Of a stretch of 64,000 bases of DNA, positions 47,127 through 55,300 are shown in pieces (within the stretch, counting starts at the first letter, position 1; the number at the start of each line of letters is the position of its first letter). The translations under genes were made by a program, and so were the position numbers. The notes under the pieces were generated by a model. The model had not been told where the DNA came from and made no database searches. It saw nothing but the letters and a program-made list of their open reading frames with translations. Origin of the DNA: Methanosarcina horonobensis HB-1 = JCM 15518 (GTDB lineage: Archaea > Halobacteriota > Methanosarcinia > Methanosarcinales > Methanosarcinaceae). The stretch spans positions 3,451,036 through 3,515,035 of the forward strand of contig NZ_CP009516.1 of NCBI RefSeq assembly GCF_000970285.1. The letters are read 5' to 3'.

Positions 47127-47404
47127 GTGTTAAGAAATATTATCACAATAGTTATATTTTCGTTATTGTTTGCTACGAATATAGTATCTTCCAACACTAT
47201 ATCCGAAGATTTAAATTTTAACATTACATCATTTGACAAAATTCTCCAGTTAGAAGAAGGATTCGTAGTAACATCAACAAAATGGAGTCCTGATGGGAAA
47301 TAGTTTACTACTGACCCAATACAATTATTTGATGATCCTCAGCAGGATGATGAGGGTAGTGGTTTAATTGAATTTGATGCCCGGAATTCCTCTTCCATCT
47401 GAAT
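47127..47404 (+). pseudogene. Relic of a second TolB-like gene, 5' part
   Basis: From GTG 47127 the sequence encodes a signal peptide and the first segment of the propeller protein (LQLEEGFVVTSTKWSPDGK), closely matching 43566-43730 of the neighbouring gene. After the first WSPDGK block the sequence jumps to material that matches the end of the neighbour (around 44930-45000, including the ELDSENSSPIW region). About 1.2 kb of propeller is therefore missing, as if recombination had joined two WSPDGK repeats. Stops are present (TAG at once after WSPDGK). Confidence 0.75.
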
Positions 47405-48281
47405 GAGCCTGTTTCAAAATTATATATAATTTAACCTTATATTAATAGGGGAATATTATACACTTTGAAGAACTTAGTGATGCTCAATGGAAGTATATTC
47501 GCTTTCACCTTCCTCCCCAACCGAAGGTTGGGAGGAAGAGAGTAAATGATCGTCAGATCATTAACGGTATTCTTTATGTTCTTGTTACAGGTTGTCAATG
47601 GCGAGATATGCCCAAACAATACGGATCTTACGTAACTGCTTGGAGACGACTAAAAAGATGGTCTGAAGAAGGTGTTTGGGATATGATCTTTGATTCTCTT
47701 AAAGATGATCCTTATCGGAATGGACAACTCTCCCTTGGAATTGTTGCAATAGATAGCAGTTTTGTAGAAGCAAAAAAAGGGGAGAAAGTGTCGAGTATAA
47801 TGGATTCAAAAAGAGAAAAGGAATAAAAATTCATGCAGCTGTAACCTCAGAAGGTTTTCCATTAAGCATTGTTATTGGTTCAGGAGCAGAATACGACCCT
47901 TATAAGTTTGAAGAGACTATTGGAGCAATAAAGGTAAGGACCGGGCATAGACCAATAACAAGACCAGAAGAAATAGTAGCGGATTCAATTTATGATGATG
48001 CGCAGGTACGAGAGTACCTGCGCAGAAGAAGAATCAAAACTTCTATTCCTGAAAACAAAAGAAACAGAAAGAAAAGAAAAAGAGGAAGACCTAGAAGATT
48101 TAGTAAACAATCGTATGCGAAAAGATCAGCAGTAGAAAGATTTTTCTCAAGGATAAAAACGGGATTCAGAAGAATTATCATAAGATATGAAAGATTGGAT
48201 AAAATATTCAGGGCATTAGTGATAATAGCAACATTCTTCATTTACTGGGAAAAGCTACAGGAGAAATTATGAAACGAGCTC
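47405..48281 (+). mobile_element. IS5-family insertion sequence, about 877 bp
   Basis: Imperfect terminal inverted repeats are visible: left GAGCCTGTTTCAAAATTAT, right (reverse complement) GAGCTCGTTTCATAATTTC. AAT occurs directly on both outer sides and looks like a 3-bp target duplication. The element is inserted into the C-terminal region of a dead copy of the propeller gene, whose reading continues on the right. One transposase, in two overlapping frames, fills it. Confidence 0.82.
47458..48272 (+). CDS. IS5-family transposase, two frames (possible -1 frameshift)
   Basis: Frame one encodes HFEELSDAQWKYIRFHLPPQ through CQWRDMPKQYG to AIDSSFVEAKKGEK and stops at 47826. Frame two, one base back, encodes EYNGFKKRKGIKIHAAVT, ADSIYDDAQVREYL, and SAVERFFSRIKTGFRR, and stops at 48272. 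The DDE residues are Asp in AIDSS, Asp in ADSIYDD and Glu in AVERFF. The overlap contains A-AAA-AAA at 47772-47778, a classical -1 slippery site used by many IS, so the enzyme may be made by programmed frameshifting. No ATG stands at the start; ATA at 47458 or ATT at 47455 precede the first recognisable residues, so initiation may be damaged. Confidence 0.78.
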
Positions 48282-48520
48282 AATGATATGCCAGTAAAGG
48301 AAATTATCGGGAATGAAGAATCCAATACTGTTGATCAAGTCCAAAGCAATGAATTCAACTTTACAAAAATGTCAAATACCGCTGAGAATAAGGAAAAAAG
48401 CAGGAAATCTCCTTCTTTTGTGTTTTTACAACTTTTTGTTTGTCTAATAGGAATCTGGTTTCTTCATAAAAGCCGGGAGCAAGGATATTGTGAATAAAGA
48501 TAGTATTTTAAAAAGCTTGG
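48282..48520 (+). pseudogene. Relic of the second TolB-like gene, 3' part, and permease start
   Basis: This continues the relic after the insertion sequence: VKEIIGNEESNTVDQVQ, then the C-terminal helix (FVFLQLFVCLIGIWFLHKS), matching 45030-45235 of the neighbour. The stop has been lost, and the frame ends nine bases later. GTGAATAAAGATAGTATTTT at about 48490 resembles the start of the permease gene at 45240, so the duplicated block once included a permease as well. Confidence 0.7.
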
Positions 48521-48623
48521 ATTGGAGAAAAAAGCCTGAATTAAAAAGAGATTGTAGTGAGATTGGAGTAAGCTTTTTAAGAAATCTTTGATAATAAGTA
48601 TCTTGAAGTTGGATCTAAGTTAT

Positions 48624-49364
48624 TTACTCATGTTTTTCTATCAAATTATTATAAGAAGGATTTATCTCATAAATAATGTTTTTTCCTTTTTTTGTTTCCT
48701 TTACGAGCCCTATCTCTTTAAGTCTTCTCATGTGCCAGCTAATCGTAGCTCTTGAAACTCCAATTTCACATGCAAGAGCTACATTTGTATTACACGTGTC
48801 ATTTCGTATTTCTGAGATTATTCTTTGATTCATTATGTTTTGAAGGGCAGAAATGATTCTTTTTTCTTCGTTATCACAAGCCAGATCACTTCCGAAATAT
48901 CTTGTTTTTCCGCCCTCTTTATAAGCTTCGATTTTGTTTTGAGCTTTGAGAGTTTTTATATGATATTTGACTGCTCCTCTATTTAAAGTTACATTATTTA
49001 CAATCTCACTAATATACGCCCCAGGTCTGGCTTTAATATAGGCATAGACTTTAGATTGACTGGAGTTATCAGGTACATCTGCTCGACCTGTAATCCGGAA
49101 CCCGAGTATTGCGAAAATAAGCTTTGCAGGGTTCAGCAGTATATCTATTATCGATAAGACGTGCATCAGGGCCAGCCACAGGAGGAACTGCCAGTAGACT
49201 GTAAAGTCCCTGGCTACTGTTACTTCTTCTCCCGCCCTGGATACTCCAAATTCATCACCAGGCGCTGGGCTTACAATATATTCCGTAGCCTCAGCTGTCA
49301 ACACAAAAAATAAAGAGAAAAAGAAAAGGAGCCAGAGTTTCCTGTGATTAATGGAATGCGACAT
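48624..49364 (-). CDS. Membrane-anchored double winged-helix regulator (locus B)
   Basis: This 246-residue protein is a paralogue of the regulator at 36850-37617. It has a signal/anchor (LWLLFFFSLFFVLTAEA), an outside segment that starts TEYIVSPAPGDEFGVSRAGE, a transmembrane part (YWQFLLWLALMHVLSIIDIL and LIFAILGF), and two cytoplasmic winged-helix domains: YIKARPGAYISEIVNNVTLN...AVKYHIKTLK and NVALACEIGVSRATISWHMRRLKE. The ATG at 49364 lies within the last codons of the secreted partner gene (17-base overlap), so they are translated together. EYIVSP is also found in the secreted partner. Signals sensed outside could be read directly by the DNA-binding end. Confidence 0.78.
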   Translation of the reverse strand: MSHSINHRKLWLLFFFSLFFVLTAEATEYIVSPAPGDEFGVSRAGEEVTVARDFTVYWQFLLWLALMHVLSIIDILLNPAKLIFAILGFRITGRADVPDNSSQSKVYAYIKARPGAYISEIVNNVTLNRGAVKYHIKTLKAQNKIEAYKEGGKTRYFGSDLACDNEEKRIISALQNIMNQRIISEIRNDTCNTNVALACEIGVSRATISWHMRRLKEIGLVKETKKGKNIIYEINPSYNNLIEKHE

Positions 49365-49860
49365 TAAAGGTGTAATCTTCGGTTCCACTGACCGATTCCC
49401 CGTAGACCTTAAACTGCCAGGTTCCCTGTTCCACATATCCCTGAGAGGGATCTATATTAAGGCGTATCCTGCCATTTACGCTTCCATCATAATTATCACG
49501 GTAGGGTCCCAACTTACTTCCCGAGGGTGTAGAGATGCTAAGAGTCAGGGAATCGCTGCTATCTCCCCAGTTCAAGTCCACTTCAAGATAATTTATTCCT
49601 GAACCTACGCCCACATAGTGTGTTATAGTCTGCCCCTGAGTTATGTACTGGGTTGACCGTAGAGGAGAAATAGAATCCTCTGTATCAGAAGAATTTTCTA
49701 CCCAGGGACTAACAATGTACTCTATTCCAGCAGAAGCCGGAGAATCTTCCGTGCCAGAATTTTCCGCGTGTTCCTCTTCGGCTGAAACCGCAGGCACAGC
49801 CATCAATCCTATTATTACACATAATACAAATATCATCAAGGATTTCAAATAATCACCCAA
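49348..49860 (-). CDS. Secreted PPC-like partner of the winged-helix regulator
   Basis: The 170-residue protein has a signal peptide (LMIFVLCVIIGLMAVPAVSA), an acidic linker with IEYIVSPWVENSSDTED, and a beta domain similar to PPC domains: TQGQTITHYVGVGSGINYLE, SDSLTLSISTPSGSKLG and the C-terminal EQGTWQFKVYGESVSGTEDY. It has no anchor. It shares the hexapeptide EYIVSP with the regulator encoded by the overlapping downstream gene. The simplest view is that it is the external partner or ligand-binding protein of that regulator. A broken copy sits at 37601-37815. Confidence 0.7.
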   Translation of the reverse strand: MGDYLKSLMIFVLCVIIGLMAVPAVSAEEEHAENSGTEDSPASAGIEYIVSPWVENSSDTEDSISPLRSTQYITQGQTITHYVGVGSGINYLEVDLNWGDSSDSLTLSISTPSGSKLGPYRDNYDGSVNGRIRLNIDPSQGYVEQGTWQFKVYGESVSGTEDYTFNVAFH

Positions 49861-50088
49861 AAAAGAACTTAGAAGTCTGAATATATATAACTTCTGTGTA
49901 AATTATCAAATAATCATCATATCTGCCTTTATAAAAGAATGTTACTAAATTAAAAAAATAGTCTAAAAAAAGACATCATAAGATCTTTTATCTGGCATAT
50001 TTCGTCAAAAAAAGAAATAGAACGAGGATGAAAAAGCACCCTCTACATCAGAATGAAACCATAAATTTTATAAACCATTTGATAAATT

Positions 50089-50496
50089 TCAAAGAAGCTG
50101 CTTTCCGGCACCCTCTCCGGATCTGCACTCGTAAACTTCCGTAATTTTCATAACGGCAAGGGCTTTTGCAGGAAATCTGTCTCCCATGCTCTTCACAGCC
50201 TTATACATCTTTTCGTAGTCTTCCCCTTCGGTTTTGATTTCAAAATCCCCTTTTATCTGGTAGCAGCCTTTGATCTCTGGACCCCAGACATAGATTGCTC
50301 CTCTCGGATTTTCTTCAAGGTTCTGGCGGGTCTTGTGGAAGTAGTTGTCTGCAATCCAGATAGTTTCCCGGTCTTCCTGGAGTTTACAAAAGCCTATTGG
50401 TATTACATTTGGTTCTCCACTTTTGGAGGCAGTTGAAAAAGGAAAAATTCTCATTTTTGCAAAATCTTCTACCATTTCGTTGCTTAATTTGACCAT
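50089..50496 (-). CDS. PNPOx-like FMN-binding split-barrel protein
   Basis: This 135-residue protein has the pyridoxamine 5'-phosphate oxidase-like split barrel: FPFSTASKSGEPNVIPIGF, TIWIADNYFHKTRQNLEENP and GCYQIKGDFEIKTEGEDYEK. Members bind FMN, F420 or heme; the KTRQNLEENPRGAI segment fits FMN phosphate binding. It is too short to be the true PNPOx and lacks its substrate motif. It stands between the regulator locus and pdxT. A 100-base relic of it exists in locus A (37995-38100). Confidence 0.82.
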   Translation of the reverse strand: MVKLSNEMVEDFAKMRIFPFSTASKSGEPNVIPIGFCKLQEDRETIWIADNYFHKTRQNLEENPRGAIYVWGPEIKGCYQIKGDFEIKTEGEDYEKMYKAVKSMGDRFPAKALAVMKITEVYECRSGEGAGKQLL

Positions 50497-50738
50497 TTAC
50501 TTCACCCCTTCATTGAATCTTTTTTTATTAATATGGCTCCAATGAATATATAACTTTGAAGGCACCAGAAAAAGAAAACTCAAAGGTTTTAGCCTGAATT
50601 TTGTTTCTCAGGAAAAGAACAGAAATTTTATAGAAAAACTATAGGAAGTCTGGAAAGATAGTGAAGTGCAACAATTGTAAAGAAAAAAGACAGGGGTCAG
50701 TTGCCGGAAAAACCAATGAACCTGACCCGTGTAGACTC

Positions 50739-51338
50739 TTAGCAGTTGAAAATCTTACTCAGGAAGTACTGGTGGATGCGCAAATCATCGGTTAATTCCG
50801 GGTGAAATGCAAGGGCCAGCACATTTCCCTGCTCTGCAGCAATAATCATATCTTCAAGCCTGGAAAGCACCTTCACGCCAGGTCCGCAGCTCACAATTCC
50901 CGGAGCCCGAATAAACACGCCTGTAAAAGGAGAATCAAGAATGGACACATCAAGCTCCGCCTCGAAAGAATCTCTCTGCCTCCCAAAGGCGTTTCTGTTA
51001 ACCCTGGTATCCATAATTCCGAGCAGCTCCTGCCCTGTCTTTTCTACCTGCTGGTCTCCTTCCTTTGCAAGAACAATCAGCCCTGCACAGGTCCCTAGAA
51101 TCGGAATTCCCCTTGCAGCTGCCTCCTTAATCTCATCTGCAATCCCTTCACGGGCAAGCAGCCTGCAAAGCGTTGTACTCTCTCCGCCAGGGATCACAAT
51201 TCCGCTGCACGCCGGAACAATTCCTTTATGCTTTATTTCAACTACCTCTGCATCTATCCCTCTCTCTGCAAGGGCTCTCCTTAAAGCATCAACATGCTCA
51301 GAAACCGCTCCCTGAATAGCGATTACACCTATTTTCAT
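50739..51338 (-). CDS. pdxT: Pyridoxal 5'-phosphate synthase glutaminase PdxT
   Basis: PdxT hydrolyses glutamine and passes ammonia to PdxS for PLP synthesis. The 199-residue class I glutaminase has the N-terminal KIGVIAIQGAVSEHVDAL, IPGGESTTL, the nucleophile elbow GTCAGLIVLA and the catalytic AFHPELTDD at the C-terminus. The ATG at 51338 gives the family's usual start; four codons of extension are dropped. It follows pdxS on the minus strand with 275 bases between them, which is more than usual for this pair. Confidence 0.96.
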   Translation of the reverse strand: MKIGVIAIQGAVSEHVDALRRALAERGIDAEVVEIKHKGIVPACSGIVIPGGESTTLCRLLAREGIADEIKEAAARGIPILGTCAGLIVLAKEGDQQVEKTGQELLGIMDTRVNRNAFGRQRDSFEAELDVSILDSPFTGVFIRAPGIVSCGPGVKVLSRLEDMIIAAEQGNVLALAFHPELTDDLRIHQYFLSKIFNC

Positions 51339-51483
51339 TAAAAACACCATTTTCCAGAATCGATCCTGTTTATTAAAGCAAAAATATAAAAAAATAAATT
51401 AGTTTTATTCTTATAAACCTGCAAGAATAAATCTGTTTTTAAAAAATTGAATTTTAGTCTCTTGAAAGAGACTCGTTTCTTAT

Positions 51484-51600
51484 ATATAAATTAGTCCTCT
51501 TGAGCGAAGCGAAAAGGACCTCGTGCTCCCGAAGCGAAACTCGGGGCGAAAAGGACACCGTCCTCCCGAGACGGGACTCGGGAACGAAACTCGGGTGGCG
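51484..51600 (-). repeat. GC-rich structured element between pdxS and pdxT
   Basis: In an AT-rich spacer this 117-base block is GC-rich and full of small inverted repeats: GTCCT/AGGAC (51494-51498, 51515-51519), CCCGA/TCGGG (51528-51545), GGACACCGTCC (51553-51563) and TCCCGAG/CTCGGGA (51564-51583). CGAAACTCGGG occurs twice, exactly 50 bases apart (51535 and 51585). It begins 14 bases after the pdxS stop, so it would be in the pdxS transcript's 3' part or the pdxT leader. Either a processing/stability element or a repeat insertion would fit. Confidence 0.6.
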
Positions 51601-51613
51601 CAACTCTGCCGGG

Positions 51614-52510
51614 TTACCATCCGCGTTCCTGAAGGGCTTCCTGTACAGGGATCGTGTCTGCACAAATACCTTTCATACCTGCACCCACGCCTTTTGAAAC
51701 TTCTGCGAGTTTTGCAGGGTTATCGTAGTTATTGACGGCTTCAACAATTGCTTTTGCCATCTTCTCAGGGTTTTCCGCTTTGAAAATTCCTGAGCCCACA
51801 AAGACCCCATCTGCACCAAGGCGCATCATGAGAGCTGCATCGGCAGGGGTTGCAACTCCACCGGCTGCAAAGTTTACCACAGGCAGTCTCTGCATTTTAG
51901 AGGTTTCAACCACAAGTTCGATAGGAGCTTCGATGTCCCTTGCAACCATTATAAGTTCTTCTTTGGTCTTGCCTGCAAGAGCACGGATTTCACCCTGAAT
52001 CTGCTTCATATGCTTTACTGCCTGGCTGACGTCACCTGTTCCCGCTTCTCCTTTAGTCCGGATCATGGCTGCGCCTTCATTGATCCTGCGAAGAGCTTCT
52101 CCAAGGTTCCTTGCTCCGCAGACAAAAGGCACGGTAAACTGCGTTTTGTCTATGTGATAGAAAGGATCAGCAGGAGTAAGGACTTCTGATTCATCTACCA
52201 TGTCAACGCCGAGTGCCTCAAGGATTTCAGCCTCGACAAAGTGTCCGATCCTTGCTTTTGCCATAACAGGGATGGTGACCGTATCAATGATCTGCTGCAC
52301 GATCTCCGGGTCTGCCATACGGGCAACTCCGCCTGCTTTTCTAATATCTGCAGGGACAGCCTGAAGGGCCATAACAGCAACTGCTCCGGCTTCTTCTGCG
52401 ATCCTGGCCTGTTCAGGGGTTGTAACGTCCATGATCACACCCCCTTTCTGCATCCGTGCAAAGCCCCGCTTGATAAGTTCGGTCCCGTGTCTCAATTTTT
52501 CAAAGTCCAT
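51614..52510 (-). CDS. pdxS: Pyridoxal 5'-phosphate synthase subunit PdxS
   Basis: PdxS condenses ribose 5-phosphate, glyceraldehyde 3-phosphate and ammonia to PLP. The 298-residue (beta/alpha)8 barrel opens with [20 protein letters not shown], has [14 protein letters not shown], the Schiff-base Lys region [14 protein letters not shown] and [20 protein letters not shown] with GVFVGSGIF. Two ATGs are near the start; the one at 52510 fits the family and has GAGG nine bases upstream. It forms a dodecamer with PdxT. pdxS is first in the pair. Confidence 0.97.
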   Translation of the reverse strand: MDFEKLRHGTELIKRGFARMQKGGVIMDVTTPEQARIAEEAGAVAVMALQAVPADIRKAGGVARMADPEIVQQIIDTVTIPVMAKARIGHFVEAEILEALGVDMVDESEVLTPADPFYHIDKTQFTVPFVCGARNLGEALRRINEGAAMIRTKGEAGTGDVSQAVKHMKQIQGEIRALAGKTKEELIMVARDIEAPIELVVETSKMQRLPVVNFAAGGVATPADAALMMRLGADGVFVGSGIFKAENPEKMAKAIVEAVNNYDNPAKLAEVSKGVGAGMKGICADTIPVQEALQERGW

Positions 52511-53281
52511 GAATGTCATCCTCGTTGTTTTGATCAGATATATAAGATTTATAAGATTTAGAAGTTATACTGCCGTAGGAAATCTATTCCACAGGTGAAA
52601 CGGCCGTCAAGTTCTTTCCACCATTTACAACCAGCAGGTTGCGGTTTTCAGTTTGCTGTTTCTCCGGTGATTTGTGAATACGCTCAATAGTAAAAAGCAT
52701 TATTTAAGTTATTCCTTAATGACAGATGACAGATTAAATAAACTTGCAATGATTTAAAATTTTTTATTTTCTATACTGGGAGTTAACATTCAACTGTCAT
52801 TTTTCTCCGATTGTTTCGCACAGGATATACTCTAAGACTCAGCGCAAATTTTTACAGCAGTTTTTAAAGTACACTCATAAGCAATTTTTCAACAAGAGCT
52901 GATTATATAATAAATATTATGATTTTAACCTTTCAATGTACTCAATGCACTATATGATATTAAATATGATTCCCTGAGTCAGGTATCGATAATAACTCAA
53001 AACCCGAATCATCAACGTTCAGTTCTCATAGATAAAGTTTTGTATAAAAACAGCTTTGAGTGGGAGTGAGTCGCTGGAGCTAAAAAGAGAACAGCTGAAA
53101 ATGAAGAAGCGGTTCCTGAAACCGGAAAAGCTGGAGCTCAGAAAAAGGAGGATGAAGCCGAATCATCTCCAGCTTTTGAATTTGGATTCGCAGTCACAGA
53201 GTTGACATCCTCAATTCAGTAAGCAATGGACCCTTCCTTCAAAAAATAGGTTTTATCTCATCCTTCACTTGTTTTTTTCCT
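52511..53281. other. Long spacer with a surface-protein relic
   Basis: AT-rich sequence without a complete gene. Only 53091-53222 gives a recognisable relic (listed separately). TTTATATAATAAA-like sequences near 52905 could be promoters, without clear target. Confidence 0.5.
53091..53222 (+). pseudogene. C-terminal relic of a surface protein gene
   Basis: Forty-three codons up to the TAA at 53220 read TAENEEAVPETGKAGAQKKE followed by SSPAFEFGFAVTEL. Acidic linkers ending in S-PAFEFGFAVTGLL-type sequence are the usual start of the C-terminal anchor in Methanosarcina surface proteins. No upstream frame joins it, so the gene body is gone, and the anchor helix is broken off. Confidence 0.45.
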
Positions 53282-54337
53282 TTACTTCATCTCCTCTGTA
53301 CAGGTCATTCCGTAAAGATCAAGTTTCGTACAGATACTTATAGAAATCCATATTGTAGATGCGGGAATAAAAACTTTTAAAAATTCTACATATGTAGTTT
53401 CAGGGTAACCAACCTTGCCTATAATATCAAATCCTGCATCAAGGACAAACGTGGATAATCCGAACAATATGAGCGTGATAAATACCCTGAGAGCCCTCTT
53501 TTCAGTACTTCCGGTATCTTTCGGAAGCCCTTTTCTTATAATAATTAGATAAGCTGTATTCGTGCCAAAAAAGAAACCTGCTACTTCACCACTTATAAGG
53601 GATAGGGAAGCAAGAAGGATAGGAACAGCAAACATAGCGAAGTAAAAAAAGAAATTTTTCTGCCTGAAAGCAAGTTCAAAATTCTCTTTTTTGAAAAAAT
53701 CTTCCTTAAAAGGGCTTTTAAGGAGGCGACTAAAGGTAAAAAGGAGAATTAGACCCAGAATAGCTCCTCCAATTACATCCCCTAAAAAATGCCTCCCCAG
53801 GTACATCCTTGAAAAAGCCATGAGCAGCACTGCTGCAGGAGTGAGCCTGCTGACAGTCCTGCTGTTGAAGACACGGGAGATTCCTCCCCAAAGAGCAGTG
53901 GTAAGTGCGACATGCCCTGAAGGAAAACCGAAGGGAGAATCGGGAAATACCTTTTGAAGGCGAAAAGCCTCAAGAATTTCCCTGTCCGGAAGTTTAAAAA
54001 AGCCTGCTTCCCCGTTTCCATTAAAAGGAGATGTGTTTTTTGTTCCTGCTTCCAGGTTAAGTACTCTGCTGTCTACAAAATCCGGCCTTGGAAAGGCGAT
54101 CAGTGCCTTAAAGACCTCGGTAAAAAGAGCAGTCCAGAGCAGCAGCTGGAACAGAAGAAAACCCTTCTTAAAATCAATCCCGAAGGCAGTGGCAATTACT
54201 ATGCCTGCAAAAAAGGCGGCAGACCCCATTGAAGTTGTCATAACCATGAGGAAAGTAAACCATCCGGTTCCAATGGACTGGAGATAAAGTATGGGTTCGG
54301 TCTGGAACAAGGGATTGAACTCCTGAGAAATACGCAT
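53282..54337 (-). CDS. PAP2-family membrane phosphatase
   Basis: The 351-residue protein contains the three PAP2 motifs: KALIAFPRP (KX6RP), FPSGH and SRMYLGRHFLGD (SRX5HX3D), on a bundle of transmembrane helices at residues 30-200. A further domain with about four transmembrane segments follows at 230-340, longer than the basic enzyme. Substrates in this family are lipid phosphates, such as undecaprenyl- or archaeal polyprenyl-diphosphate; the one here is not known. The ATG at 54337 starts the frame. Confidence 0.85.
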   Translation of the reverse strand: MRISQEFNPLFQTEPILYLQSIGTGWFTFLMVMTTSMGSAAFFAGIVIATAFGIDFKKGFLLFQLLLWTALFTEVFKALIAFPRPDFVDSRVLNLEAGTKNTSPFNGNGEAGFFKLPDREILEAFRLQKVFPDSPFGFPSGHVALTTALWGGISRVFNSRTVSRLTPAAVLLMAFSRMYLGRHFLGDVIGGAILGLILLFTFSRLLKSPFKEDFFKKENFELAFRQKNFFFYFAMFAVPILLASLSLISGEVAGFFFGTNTAYLIIIRKGLPKDTGSTEKRALRVFITLILFGLSTFVLDAGFDIIGKVGYPETTYVEFLKVFIPASTIWISISICTKLDLYGMTCTEEMK

Positions 54338-54491
54338 GTTATAAACAATCGTACTCTGTTGTTAAGCACAGAAACTTGAAAAGGTATTTATTATTGTGGT
54401 GGCAAATTATCAATTACGTTTATTTATTATCTGAATCCGATAAAAACTCCTTTTCCGACCTGCAAACTTAAGAAATGAGGCTAATTATTTT

Positions 54492-54941
54492 ATGCTGAAC
54501 CAGATAGATGACACCCGTAAAAAAAGAGCAGTTATTATTTTCTTTGCAGCACTTCTTTTCATCTCCATGAAAGGGTTTTTGTCTCCTGTAATAGGCGTTG
54601 GTTTTGTTCTCCAGAAAGAAATTATTGGGATAGATGGGGATGAAAGAGTTATTATATTTCAGAGTGATATCGACGGAGTCCTGACCGAAAACGATTCTCT
54701 AAGGCTTCTTATTCCTGAAGGCTCCGAAAATCTTCAGATAAGTGAGTATATAGAAACCGAATTTAAAAAAACATACCCCGAAATCGAGTATATCGTTCAC
54801 ATGAGGCTATGTACTGAGGATTCGGTCAGAGAGTACAGAGTTAACAGGGAAGACTTCAATATTCTGAATATAGGCACTGTTGCCAGGTTTGAGGTTTACC
54901 GCTCTGAAAGGACAGCAATCAAAAGGATTATTGAAGTTTAA
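54492..54941 (+). CDS. Membrane-anchored hypothetical protein
   Basis: I do not recognise this 149-residue protein. It has one N-terminal transmembrane helix (AVIIFFAALLFISMKGFLSPVIG) and an outside domain rich in acidic residues and beta strands (IDGDERVIIFQSDIDGVLTE, IEYIVHMRLCTEDSVREYRV). One cysteine, no catalytic motif. It is transcribed away from the PAP2 gene across 154 bases. Confidence 0.6.
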   Translation: MLNQIDDTRKKRAVIIFFAALLFISMKGFLSPVIGVGFVLQKEIIGIDGDERVIIFQSDIDGVLTENDSLRLLIPEGSENLQISEYIETEFKKTYPEIEYIVHMRLCTEDSVREYRVNREDFNILNIGTVARFEVYRSERTAIKRIIEV

Positions 54942-54990
54942 GTTTTTAGTTTAAGTTTTTTAATTTAAGTTTTTTAATTTAAGCTTTTAA
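54941..54990. repeat. Tandem repeats of TTTAAGTTTTTTAA
   Basis: Three to four near-identical units of about 16 bases follow the stop codon directly. Simple-sequence expansion; the T-runs could also help termination. Confidence 0.6.
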
Positions 54991-55300
54991 TAATTCCATA
55001 TAACAGTGATCTGCTATCCTATTCCTTTTTTGCGATGCTCAAGGAAGGAAAGCTATATTCTTGAGAAAAAGAAGAAAAAACCAGAAAATAAAAGCCGTAG
55101 AAATTTTGTTTTTCTCATTTTTGAAAATAATTCTTTCAAATGTCATATTTCTTCAAAGTTTAATTGGCATGTACTTATATTATAATCAACAAATTGAATG
55201 TAACTGTTATTAACGGAAAATATCGTGTCCTGGAATAGAATTATACTATATAAGAATGAGGGGACGAAATTCTCCGGAAAAAGTTGTAGAGGGGGATTAT

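Noticed and set aside
51454-51735. Frames on both strands across the GC-rich pdxS-pdxT spacer.
   Set aside because: They are by-products of stop-poor GC-rich palindromes and overlap the pdxS end.
50089-52510. PNPOx-like gene as a third PLP synthesis gene with pdxT and pdxS.
   Set aside because: The protein is too short for true PNPOx, is separated by 240 bases, and the deoxyxylulose-independent PdxST route does not need it. Position alone is weak evidence.
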